This document shows, piece after piece, positions 1 through 5,185 of a DNA stretch of 5,185 bases (within the stretch, counting starts at the first letter, position 1; every line of letters begins with the position of its first letter). The position numbers and the translations under genes were made by a program. Source of the stretch: Chitinophagaceae bacterium (GTDB lineage: Bacteria > Bacteroidota > Bacteroidia > Chitinophagales > Chitinophagaceae); NCBI GenBank assembly GCA_003136915.1, contig PLEB01000270.1, forward strand, positions 1,278 through 6,462, given 5' to 3'. The notes under the pieces were generated by a model. The model was not told the origin of the DNA. It saw only the letters and a program-made list of their open reading frames with translations, and did not search any database.

Positions 1-106
1 CGGGTAATTCAAAATTGAAAAATAATTGGACGGCAAAGAAAACAGGACAAAGTGCGACCAATAGTGCCTTTAAATAAAAGTTATATGTGGACTTGTTTTT
101 AAGCAC
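1..106 (-). CDS. Possible N-terminus of a small membrane or secreted hypothetical protein (partial, runs off left edge)
   Basis: An open leftward frame starts with GTG at 106-104 and stays open to the edge, giving 35 visible residues. The peptide begins MLKNKSTYNFYLK and continues with a hydrophobic stretch (ALLVALCPVFFAVQLFF, about residues 14-30), then NFELP. A Lys-rich N-terminus followed by one hydrophobic segment fits a signal peptide or membrane anchor. From memory, short hypothetical proteins of Bacteroidota have similar N-termini with a 'VQLFFNF'-like end, but I cannot name a function. A Bacteroidota-type -7 element (TACTTTTG) lies upstream on the same strand at 175-168. No ATG is available in this frame, so the GTG start is inferred. 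The competing reading is the rightward frame 3-77, which is low in complexity and ends in TAA. Confidence is limited because the segment is short and unconfirmed by any conserved motif. Confidence 0.38.
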   Translation of the reverse strand, partial: MLKNKSTYNFYLKALLVALCPVFFAVQLFFNFELP

Positions 107-167
107 GAAACATTCCGATTTTTCCTTGTTGGTTTGGGGCAGGAATAAAAAAGGGGAAATTGAAACG

Positions 168-175
168 CAAAAGTA
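168..175 (-). promoter_or_regulatory. Candidate Bacteroidota -7 promoter element for the leftward partial gene
   Basis: Read on the minus strand this is TACTTTTG, an exact match to the TAnnTTTG consensus of the Bacteroidota primary sigma factor. It would start transcription near 161, leaving a leader of about 55 nt before the GTG at 106. No clear TTTG -33 element is seen at the expected distance; that region is instead occupied by the inverted repeat at 181-213. An eight-base match can occur by chance in AT-rich DNA, so this is tentative. Confidence 0.35.
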
Positions 176-180
176 TAAAG

Positions 181-213
181 AAATCCCTGGAAATCTGTCG
201 AAATCAGGGATTT
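181..213. repeat. Perfect 9-bp inverted repeat with three AAATC copies in 10-bp phase
   Basis: AAATCCCTG at 181-189 is the exact reverse complement of CAGGGATTT at 205-213, with a 15-nt spacer. Within it the pentamer AAATC occurs at 181, 191 and 201, exactly 10 bp apart, so all three copies face the same side of the helix. The element lies between the two outward-facing -7 elements at 168-175 and 257-264, upstream of both predicted transcription starts. This makes it more likely a DNA-level operator than a transcribed terminator. No T-tract follows it on the plus strand. On the minus strand it is followed by TTCTTTATACTTTTG, but no leftward gene ends there. The regulator is unknown. Confidence 0.6.
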
Positions 214-256
214 AACAAAAAGTATGGCTGGCCAATGAAAAACGAATTGCCTGGTT

Positions 257-264
257 TATATTTG
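257..264 (+). promoter_or_regulatory. Bacteroidota -7 promoter element for the SGNH esterase gene
   Basis: TATATTTG matches the TAnnTTTG consensus exactly and ends 16 nt before the ATG at 281. Transcription would start near 271, giving a very short leader of about 10 nt. This supports the ATG at 281 as the start and argues against longer upstream readings such as the TTG-initiated frame at 160. A good -33 TTTG is not obvious at the usual spacing; the nearest TTG, at 247-249, is too close. Confidence 0.45.
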
Positions 265-280
265 AAAACAACATTTCCTT

Positions 281-952
281 ATGAAGAAACTAATTTCATT
301 CTGTGTTCTCCTTTTAGCTATTATAACAATGTCTTTTTTCCAGGTCAAGAAAACCAAAGTGATCTTTTTTGGAGATTCCCTTACGGAATCGGGTATGCAT
401 CCACACGGATACGTCCTGCTCACCGATAGCCTGCTGAATCCCGGCGGAAATGGTCAATATGATATTGTCGGTGCGGGTGTGAGTGGAAATAAGGTGTATG
501 ATCTGTACCTGCGCCTGGACGACGATGTGATCAGTAAGTCACCCGACATTGTTGTGATCTGGATAGGCGTCAACGATGTTTGGCACAAAAAAATGGGCAC
601 GGGCACCGATGCAGACAAATTTGAAAGATTTTATCGGGCCTTAATCAAAAAACTGAAAGCAGCGAATGCAAAGCTGGTCATTTGCACACCTTCCACCATT
701 GGTGAAAAAAATGATTGCACGAACGAGCAGGACGGCGACATGAATAAATATGCCGGTATTGTCCGCAAGATTGCAGCAGATCAACAGGTAGAGCTTCTGG
801 ATTTGCGAAAGGAATTTGAAGATTATGAAATGGCTCACAACCCCGGCAATGTGGAAAGAGGAATTTTAACGCTCGATGGGGTCCATCTGAATGACAATGG
901 AAACCGATTCGTCGCGAACCTGATGGCCGATGCGATTAAGAAAATTCATTGA
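281..952 (+). CDS. Secreted SGNH/GDSL-family esterase
   Basis: This 223-residue protein is a complete single-domain SGNH hydrolase, the fold of acetylesterases and lysophospholipases acting through a Ser-His-Asp triad. The N-terminus MKKLISFCVLLLAIITMSFFQ is a signal peptide or anchor, with no lipobox Cys at its end. All four diagnostic blocks are visible: block I FFGDSLTE with nucleophile Ser33, block II GAGVSGN with oxyanion-hole Gly69, block III IGVND with Asn98, and block V LDGVHLND with Asp199 and His202. The ATG at 281 has a -7 element 17 nt upstream and no Shine-Dalgarno, which is normal for the phylum. The gene converges on the GH8 gene with a 6-bp gap. Removal of acetyl or similar esters from polysaccharides is plausible given the neighbours, but substrate specificity cannot be read from these motifs; lipid esterase activity is an alternative. 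The family call is firm, the substrate unknown. Confidence 0.93.
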   Translation: MKKLISFCVLLLAIITMSFFQVKKTKVIFFGDSLTESGMHPHGYVLLTDSLLNPGGNGQYDIVGAGVSGNKVYDLYLRLDDDVISKSPDIVVIWIGVNDVWHKKMGTGTDADKFERFYRALIKKLKAANAKLVICTPSTIGEKNDCTNEQDGDMNKYAGIVRKIAADQQVELLDLRKEFEDYEMAHNPGNVERGILTLDGVHLNDNGNRFVANLMADAIKKIH

Positions 953-958
953 CCGGCA

Positions 959-2260
959 TTATCCCTGGGTACTCCCCCCGGGTTCATGATAGACAACGGA
1001 AGAATTTGCCGGATTCCAGTAATTCCCGGAAACGATGAGCAGACTGATCATCTTAATGCTGTTGTCGTAATAGTCGAAATCCTTCAATTTGAATTGAACC
1101 AGGTAATCCCAGATGGAATTCAGCCATCGCTGATTTGCCGGATCCACCATAGCCGCAATAGCGAAAGGACCGATAAAACTCAGCGCTTCGTAATGCCTGC
1201 TTCGGATATCGTCTCCTCCGAGCGTATAACCCGCTGAAATATTATCCGGATTGTCGGAAGTGGTTTGCCTGATCCACCGGTTGATCTTATTTACCATTTC
1301 GGAAGAACGTTTGTCGCCTGTAAGCAGGTAGTCTGTTGCAATCCTCCAGGGAACGCGGCAGGCGTTATAATTATAACATCCATCGTAGCGGGATTCGAGG
1401 TATCTGGGATGTGCAGGCTGTGCCGTGTGATTTATATGGACAATAAAATCCGGAATTAATCCGGCGTCATTGCTGTAAGTCTCCTGCATCTGGGAGAATA
1501 ACTTGTAATTTTTGTCAACCACTTTATTCCATTGTGCGTCGCCCGTAGCCATCTCAAACAGTTTGCAATGCAAAGGCATAAAATCAGATGACCTCATATC
1601 AAAATAATCCTTACTGTCATATTCAACGGCATCACTCAGCAAAATGCTGTAAGAGTCCCGATTGATCTCATATTGCATAATGGAGTGGATCATATTGCGG
1701 GCGGCAGACAGGTAATTGTATTTTCCCCTGGAGCCCCATTGATCATGGGCCAGCAGCAAGGCATAGGCAATATCCATATCACCATCGGTAGCTGAGGTCT
1801 GATCCTTGTTCCTGCTGTTGGAAAACTGAGACCAGGCCATGAGTGGGGACTCGGGTTTGCTCGGATGGGCAATTACGTACCTGAATAGACTATCGAATGT
1901 CCCCCGGGCTACCGGGTCTGCGCCTCCCATCAGGGCCGTGATCAGCATGCCATATCCCTGTCCTTCTGAAACGCTTTGAAAACGGGAACCCTCTTCTTCA
2001 AAAAATACATAGGCCTGATCCATCCCGGGAGAAGCGTGGATATACTGCTTTTTCCAGTTTTCATAAAAATGCAAAACCTGGGCATCCATTTTCTTTTGCG
2101 AAACATGATTGGGTTTAATACAGCCCTTATAATAGGAAACATGCTGTGGGAACGGCCGGCCGGTTATCTGGGAAAAGGATGTATTTGCCATCAGAACGAA
2201 GATAAATAGGGTAAAACCGGATTTTGCCATATAAGAGAAACGAATATTCAGGCACCTCAT
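959..2260 (-). CDS. Secreted glycoside hydrolase family 8, chitosanase/lichenase-type (GH8b-like)
   Basis: The protein of 433 residues is a full-length GH8 enzyme, an inverting endo-glycanase with an (alpha/alpha)6 barrel. The family signature is complete at 157-175 (ATDGDMDIAYALLLAHDQW, including substrate-positioning Asp159). The general acid is Glu99 in VSEGQGYGM. At the position where cellulases, xylanases and BcsZ carry the catalytic Asp (YDA-x-R), this protein has Asn299 (YNYNACRVPWR), as in Bacillus GH8 chitosanases and lichenases (YNSSRVPLR). Those enzymes use a Glu about ten residues earlier, and here Glu289 in YLESRYDG fits; the E99-E289 distance of 190 is close to the 187 I recall for the K17 chitosanase. 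Chitosan or mixed-linkage beta-glucan is therefore the likely substrate (inference). The ATG at 2260 precedes a second ATG at 2230, which gives the tidier signal peptide (MAKSGFTLFIFVLMANTSFSQ); either start is possible. It is divergent from the glutaminase-like gene, with no cellulose synthase nearby. Confidence 0.93.
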   Translation of the reverse strand: MRCLNIRFSYMAKSGFTLFIFVLMANTSFSQITGRPFPQHVSYYKGCIKPNHVSQKKMDAQVLHFYENWKKQYIHASPGMDQAYVFFEEEGSRFQSVSEGQGYGMLITALMGGADPVARGTFDSLFRYVIAHPSKPESPLMAWSQFSNSRNKDQTSATDGDMDIAYALLLAHDQWGSRGKYNYLSAARNMIHSIMQYEINRDSYSILLSDAVEYDSKDYFDMRSSDFMPLHCKLFEMATGDAQWNKVVDKNYKLFSQMQETYSNDAGLIPDFIVHINHTAQPAHPRYLESRYDGCYNYNACRVPWRIATDYLLTGDKRSSEMVNKINRWIRQTTSDNPDNISAGYTLGGDDIRSRHYEALSFIGPFAIAAMVDPANQRWLNSIWDYLVQFKLKDFDYYDNSIKMISLLIVSGNYWNPANSSVVYHEPGGSTQG

Positions 2261-2268
2261 TGCTTACT

Positions 2269-2307
2269 TTAACAGTTGGACTCCAATTTAGTTGACAAAG
2301 CTGTTAA
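2269..2307. repeat. TTAACAG / CTGTTAA inverted repeat in the divergent intergenic region
   Basis: TTAACAG at 2269-2275 and CTGTTAA at 2301-2307 are perfect inverted 7-bp arms separated by 25 bp, enclosing the leftward copy of the CTTTGT/TAAATTGGA motif. A small palindrome, TTGGAcTCCAA, sits at 2276-2286, directly inside the left arm. The position just upstream of the GH8 start suggests an operator, but 7-bp arms at this spacing can occur by chance in AT-rich DNA. Confidence 0.35.
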
Positions 2308-2354
2308 GGCATAAAATCGGGAGAGAGTTGAGAACCACTTTGTTGTAAATTGGA
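2282..2354. promoter_or_regulatory. Inverted pair of CTTTGT-TAAATTGGA motifs facing the GH8 and glutaminase-like genes
   Basis: On the minus strand, 2300-2282 reads CTTTGT-CAAC-TAAATTGGA; on the plus strand, 2338-2354 reads CTTTGT-TG-TAAATTGGA. Fifteen bases are shared, with a spacer of 4 versus 2. The leftward copy ends about 21 nt before the GH8 ATG at 2260, and the rightward copy ends about 19 nt before the TTG at 2374 in the glutaminase-like gene. The near-symmetric placement suggests a common promoter or regulator site on each side. TAAATTGG is one base off the TAnnTTTG -7 consensus. Function is inferred from position only. Confidence 0.4.
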
Positions 2355-4344
2355 CTTTCAAAACCAACAACTATTGAATAAGACTTTCATTTTGATTTCT
2401 AAATTATTCCTTTTTTTTCTGCTGGCCCTCAGCCGGGTTTCGGTCGGCCAGGTCCATCAGATGCCTGCCTATCCACTGATCAGTCATGATCCCTATTTCA
2501 GTATCTGGTCGTTCAGCGACACGGTTACGGCCTCACCAACTAAACACTGGACAGGTGCTGATCAATCTCTCATCGCCGGGATCACGGTGGATGGAAAAAG
2601 TTATCGTATTCTCGGCCAGGCCAGGGCAGGGTATGAACCCGTGGGCGAAGAGCTTGCCGGCGTACAAAAGCAAGTAACGGTGACGGCTACCCGAACAATA
2701 TATGACTTAGTCTGCGGGCCGGTGAATGTTCGCATGCAATTTACTTCACCGCTGATCCTGAATGACCTTCATTTACTGTCCCGGCCCGTTTCTTATATTT
2801 CTTTCAAAATAACCAGCGGAGATTATCGTACGCATAGAATACAGCTGCATTTCATTGCTTCAGCAAACCTGGCCGTAAATGTTCCTGAAGAGGAGGTCCA
2901 GAGCACAAAACTCTTCACGCCATCATTGAGTTTGTTGAGGTCGGGCACCATGGACCAGTCCGTACTCGCTAAGAAAGGAGATGATCTGCGCATCAACTGG
3001 GGATATGTATATCTGGGGGTGGCTAAAAAAGAGTTGGCCCTCCAAACGATTTCAGGCAGGGATCTTAAAACGGATTTTCCAGCCGAGATCCTGAGTACAA
3101 AACCAAGGGATCATCTCTTGTTGCTTGGCTATGACGATCTCTATTCGATCCAGTATTTTCATTCAAACCTCAAGCCCTGGTGGAAATTGGAGCCTGGCAG
3201 CAGCATAGAAAAAGAAATGGATGCAGCATTGATCCAATATTCCGCAATCCTTAAAAAATGCGACAGTGCGGATCAACAGGTATACCAGGATGCTTTGATG
3301 GCAGGTGGTGAGCACTACGCCAAATTATGTGTAGCTGCCTACCGGCAAAGTGTTTCTGCGCATAAACTGGTGAAAAGTCCGGAAGGCGATCTGCTTTTTC
3401 TGTCAAAAGAGAATTTCAGCAATGGCTGTATCAGTACAGTGGATGTAACCTATCCTTCGGCACCCTTATACCTGATGTACAATCCGGAACTGTTGAAAGG
3501 CATGCTCAATGGGATTTTTTATTACTGCGAAAGCGGGCTTTATGCAAAAGCCTATGCTGCGCATGATCTGGGAACCTATCCGCTCGCAAACGGAGAGATC
3601 TATGGAGAAGGTATGCCGGTGGAAGAATCAGGAAATATGATCATACTTACGGCCGCAATCGTAAAGAGGGAAGGAAATGCTTCATTTGCTGCAAAGCACG
3701 GGAAAATTTTATCTCAATGGGCATCTTATCTCGCGCAGAAAGGACTGGATCCCGCTGACCAGCTCTGCACGGATGATTTCGCGGGACACCTGGCCCGCAA
3801 TGCCAATCTATCATTGAAAGCCATCGTGGCAATCCGTTGTTTTGGCATGATGGCGGAGATGAAGGGGGAGCAATTCGTCGCAAAAAGATTCAATGATATG
3901 GCTTCAAATATGGTTGGTCAATGGATAAAACTTGCAGGAGCCGGTGACCATTATGCTTTGACATTTAATGATAAAAATACCTGGAGCCAGAAATATAATC
4001 TCGTATGGGATAAACTGCTAGATCTGCACCTGTTCCCGGATTCCGTTTATCGAAAGGAAGTAGCCTATTACCTGGGCAGGCAAGAGGCATTCGGACTGCC
4101 GCTCGATAGCCGGAAAACCTATACCAAGTCAGACTGGATATTGTGGACATCCACATTAGCCGCCAACCGCCAGGATTTTGAGTCCCTCGTGGATCCGGTG
4201 TACAAATACCTAACGGAAACGCCTACACGCGTGCCATTGAGTGACTGGCACGAAACCCTTGATGGCAGAAAGGTAGGATTTCAGGCGCGTAGTGTAGTGG
4301 GAGGTTATTTTATGCAGTCCTTGTATTGGAAATTACATCATTGA
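2350..4344 (+). CDS. Secreted glutaminase A-like protein (DUF4964/DUF5127/DUF4965/DUF1793)
   Basis: The 664-residue product follows the fungal glutaminase A (GtaA) architecture: a signal peptide (about 11-34, ending SVGQ), a DUF4964-like segment (about 38-105, with PAYPLISHDPYFSIWS), a DUF5127-like beta domain (about 110-320, with LLSRPVSYISF and KKGDDLRINWGY), then a DUF4965/DUF1793 alpha-barrel (about 330-660). Hallmark strings in the barrel are KENFSNGC, HDLGTYPLANG, MPVEESGNM, QLCTDDFAGHLARN, NTWSQKYNLVWD and the C-terminal GFQARSVVGG. Length is near fungal GtaA (roughly 690), so it appears intact. The fungal enzyme hydrolyses L-glutamine; many bacterial relatives carry the name by homology only, and the barrel also resembles glycosidases, so the true substrate is open. 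The start is uncertain: the frame opens after a TGA at 2329, and the first ATG (2461) would lose the signal peptide. TTG at 2350, 2374 or 2392 could initiate; 2374 gives a compact signal peptide (MNKTFILISKLFLFFLLALS). Confidence 0.88.
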   Translation: MDFQNQQLLNKTFILISKLFLFFLLALSRVSVGQVHQMPAYPLISHDPYFSIWSFSDTVTASPTKHWTGADQSLIAGITVDGKSYRILGQARAGYEPVGEELAGVQKQVTVTATRTIYDLVCGPVNVRMQFTSPLILNDLHLLSRPVSYISFKITSGDYRTHRIQLHFIASANLAVNVPEEEVQSTKLFTPSLSLLRSGTMDQSVLAKKGDDLRINWGYVYLGVAKKELALQTISGRDLKTDFPAEILSTKPRDHLLLLGYDDLYSIQYFHSNLKPWWKLEPGSSIEKEMDAALIQYSAILKKCDSADQQVYQDALMAGGEHYAKLCVAAYRQSVSAHKLVKSPEGDLLFLSKENFSNGCISTVDVTYPSAPLYLMYNPELLKGMLNGIFYYCESGLYAKAYAAHDLGTYPLANGEIYGEGMPVEESGNMIILTAAIVKREGNASFAAKHGKILSQWASYLAQKGLDPADQLCTDDFAGHLARNANLSLKAIVAIRCFGMMAEMKGEQFVAKRFNDMASNMVGQWIKLAGAGDHYALTFNDKNTWSQKYNLVWDKLLDLHLFPDSVYRKEVAYYLGRQEAFGLPLDSRKTYTKSDWILWTSTLAANRQDFESLVDPVYKYLTETPTRVPLSDWHETLDGRKVGFQARSVVGGYFMQSLYWKLHH

Positions 4345-4372
4345 GAAGAATGCGCAGTTGCGTTCCGGACGA

Positions 4373-5185
4373 TCAGGCATAAATATGAGCACGCAGGAAT
4401 TCATTACTGAATTTCCCCGAAGGATCATAAGTTGCAACCATCTTCCTGAAGTCTTCCAGTTTTTCATACCTCGATTCCAGGATTTTTGCGGACATGGTAA
4501 ACAACTTGCCCCAATGAGGCCTCGCATTAAAAGGCGAAAGTTCTTTCTCTATCAGAGGCAATACTTTGCTAACGGCGGGCCAATCAGGCTTCCATGTAAA
4601 ATGAATTGTCACGGAATCCTGGTTCCTGCATGGGCTCATCCATAAATCATCTTTTGCAATCGTGCGTATTTCGGTGATCAGTAGATGCGGACTTACCTGT
4701 TTTCCCAGACGTGCGACTGCAGTAATGGCTTCAATGGCATGATGGCGGGGAACAAAATATTCCGATTGGAGTTCCTTACCACTGCTCGGTGTGAAACCCA
4801 TTTTAAAATGCGGTAACCTTTCGTACCAGGGGCCTGGCACACCCATCTGCTCGGTGCAGTTTTCAGCGGAAAGGGCAATGATCGGATGCAGGTTTTTCGT
4901 TGCAGCCCCGGCTCCGAAAAATTCAGGAAGGGAATCGTATTTTTTGGCAGGATCATATTTTGATTTTATCCAGACTTCGTTAACATATTCCGTTTCCCAG
5001 TCAGTAAAAAGACTAACACTGTAACCGGCTGAAACAATCTCATCAAAGTGTTTGTTCAATTCGGCTATGGGCAGATGAATAAAAACATTCTGACGCATCA
5101 GGTAAGTCGGCTGGATCCCAAGCTCAACTTTTGTAATCATTCCCAGGGCCCCTAATCCAACAACTTTACCAGGAAACAATGGGTC
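4373..5185 (-). CDS. Alditol oxidase-like FAD-dependent oxidoreductase, C-terminal part (5' end beyond right edge)
   Basis: The frame is open from the right edge (first visible residues D-P-L-F-P-G-K) to a TGA at 4375-4373, giving 270 codons, roughly two thirds of a typical alditol oxidase of about 420 residues. The leucine at 5179 is not a start; the flavin-binding N-terminus is outside. The family is VAO/PCMH with an ALO-type C-terminal domain; Streptomyces AldO oxidises xylitol, sorbitol and similar alditols to aldoses, producing hydrogen peroxide. Several strings match AldO as I recall it: VVGLGALGMIT, AENCTEQMGVPGPWYERLPHF, LQSEYFVPRHHAIEA, EIRTIAKDDLWMSP and ARPHWGKLF. The AldO substrate-binding residues Glu320, Arg322 and Lys375 appear conserved, encoded at 4672-4670, 4666-4664 and 4507-4505. 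The visible part shows no export signal, and AldO is soluble. L-gulonolactone or arabinonolactone oxidase is the alternative but fits less well. The gene converges on the glutaminase-like gene after 28 bp. Confidence 0.88.
   Translation of the reverse strand, partial: DPLFPGKVVGLGALGMITKVELGIQPTYLMRQNVFIHLPIAELNKHFDEIVSAGYSVSLFTDWETEYVNEVWIKSKYDPAKKYDSLPEFFGAGAATKNLHPIIALSAENCTEQMGVPGPWYERLPHFKMGFTPSSGKELQSEYFVPRHHAIEAITAVARLGKQVSPHLLITEIRTIAKDDLWMSPCRNQDSVTIHFTWKPDWPAVSKVLPLIEKELSPFNARPHWGKLFTMSAKILESRYEKLEDFRKMVATYDPSGKFSNEFLRAHIYA

Noticed and set aside
3..77. Rightward open frame entering from the left edge and ending in TAA, possible C-terminus of an upstream gene
   Set aside because: The 24-residue reading is rich in Asn, Lys and Thr with no recognisable features. 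The opposite strand gives a more protein-like reading with a promoter, so I favoured that, without being able to exclude this one.
160..429. Rightward 89-codon frame beginning with TTG, overlapping the esterase start
   Set aside because: From 281 on it is an out-of-frame shadow of the SGNH gene, its start is TTG, and the predicted esterase promoter at 257-264 lies inside it. No recognisable protein motif is seen.
964..982. CCTGGG/CCCGGG hairpin (6-bp stem with one G-U pair) just after the esterase stop, as a rho-independent terminator
   Set aside because: No T-tract follows on the plus strand, and the stem loses a pair on the minus strand. It also lies inside the 3' coding end of the GH8 gene.
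959..2260. GH8 protein as BcsZ, the cellulose-synthesis endoglucanase
   Set aside because: No bcs genes are nearby, the YDA-x-R catalytic Asp is replaced by Asn, and the flanking motifs match the chitosanase/lichenase subgroup better.
2292..2317. TTGACA followed by TAAAAT as an E. coli-type sigma70 promoter driving the glutaminase-like gene
   Set aside because: The spacer is 14 bp instead of about 17, and Bacteroidota primary sigma factors use a different consensus. The match is better treated as chance or as part of the inverted motif.
4349..4364. Weak stem AATGCG/TTGCGTT-like in the 28-bp gap between the convergent glutaminase-like and alditol oxidase genes
   Set aside because: Two of the six pairs are G-U on the plus strand and become mismatches on the minus strand, and there is no T-tract on either side. 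It is too weak to call a terminator.
4791..5024. Rightward 77-codon frame opposite the alditol oxidase gene, and similar antisense frames elsewhere
   Set aside because: These lie wholly within strongly supported genes on the other strand, carry no recognisable motifs, and are the expected shadows of coding sequence.

Overview
The window looks like chromosomal DNA of a Bacteroidota bacterium, probably from the Chitinophagaceae/Sphingobacteriia side of the phylum. Three things point there: secreted proteins whose signal peptides end just before a Gln, promoter elements of the Bacteroidota type (TAnnTTTG) with no clear Shine-Dalgarno sequences, and protein families common in polysaccharide-degrading members of the phylum. 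The taxonomic call is inference; there is no rRNA or other marker gene here.

Layout, left to right. Positions 1-106 probably hold the first 35 codons of a leftward gene for a small membrane or secreted protein, cut by the window edge. Positions 107-280 form a divergent intergenic region with a promoter-like -7 element facing each way and, between them, a perfect 9-bp inverted repeat containing three AAATC copies at exactly 10-bp spacing. Positions 281-952 (+) encode a secreted SGNH/GDSL esterase. Converging on it, only 6 bp away, is a leftward gene (959-2260) for a secreted family 8 glycoside hydrolase. Its active-site residues place it in the chitosanase/lichenase-type subfamily rather than the cellulase/BcsZ type. 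A second divergent region (2261-2349) carries an inverted pair of CTTTGT...TAAATTGGA motifs and a TTAACAG/CTGTTAA inverted repeat. Then comes a rightward gene (2350-4344) for a secreted DUF4964/DUF5127/DUF4965/DUF1793 protein, the 'glutaminase A-like' family. Converging on it after a 28-bp gap is the C-terminal part of an alditol oxidase-like flavoprotein (4373-5185, leftward), whose N-terminal FAD domain lies beyond the right edge.

How the genes may work together: three of the four main products appear to be exported hydrolases (an esterase, an endo-glycanase and a glutaminase-like or glycan-active enzyme), and the fourth would oxidise sugar alcohols. This suggests a loose saccharide-use neighbourhood. 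No SusC/SusD pair, regulator or transporter is visible, so it is not a canonical polysaccharide utilisation locus within this window. The best case for co-regulation is the GH8 and glutaminase-like pair, which share a divergent region with a repeated motif on both sides. No mobile element, CRISPR array, tRNA or rRNA was seen. I found no clearly new multi-gene system; the most interesting items are the GH8 active-site pattern and the structured sequence in the two divergent intergenic regions.
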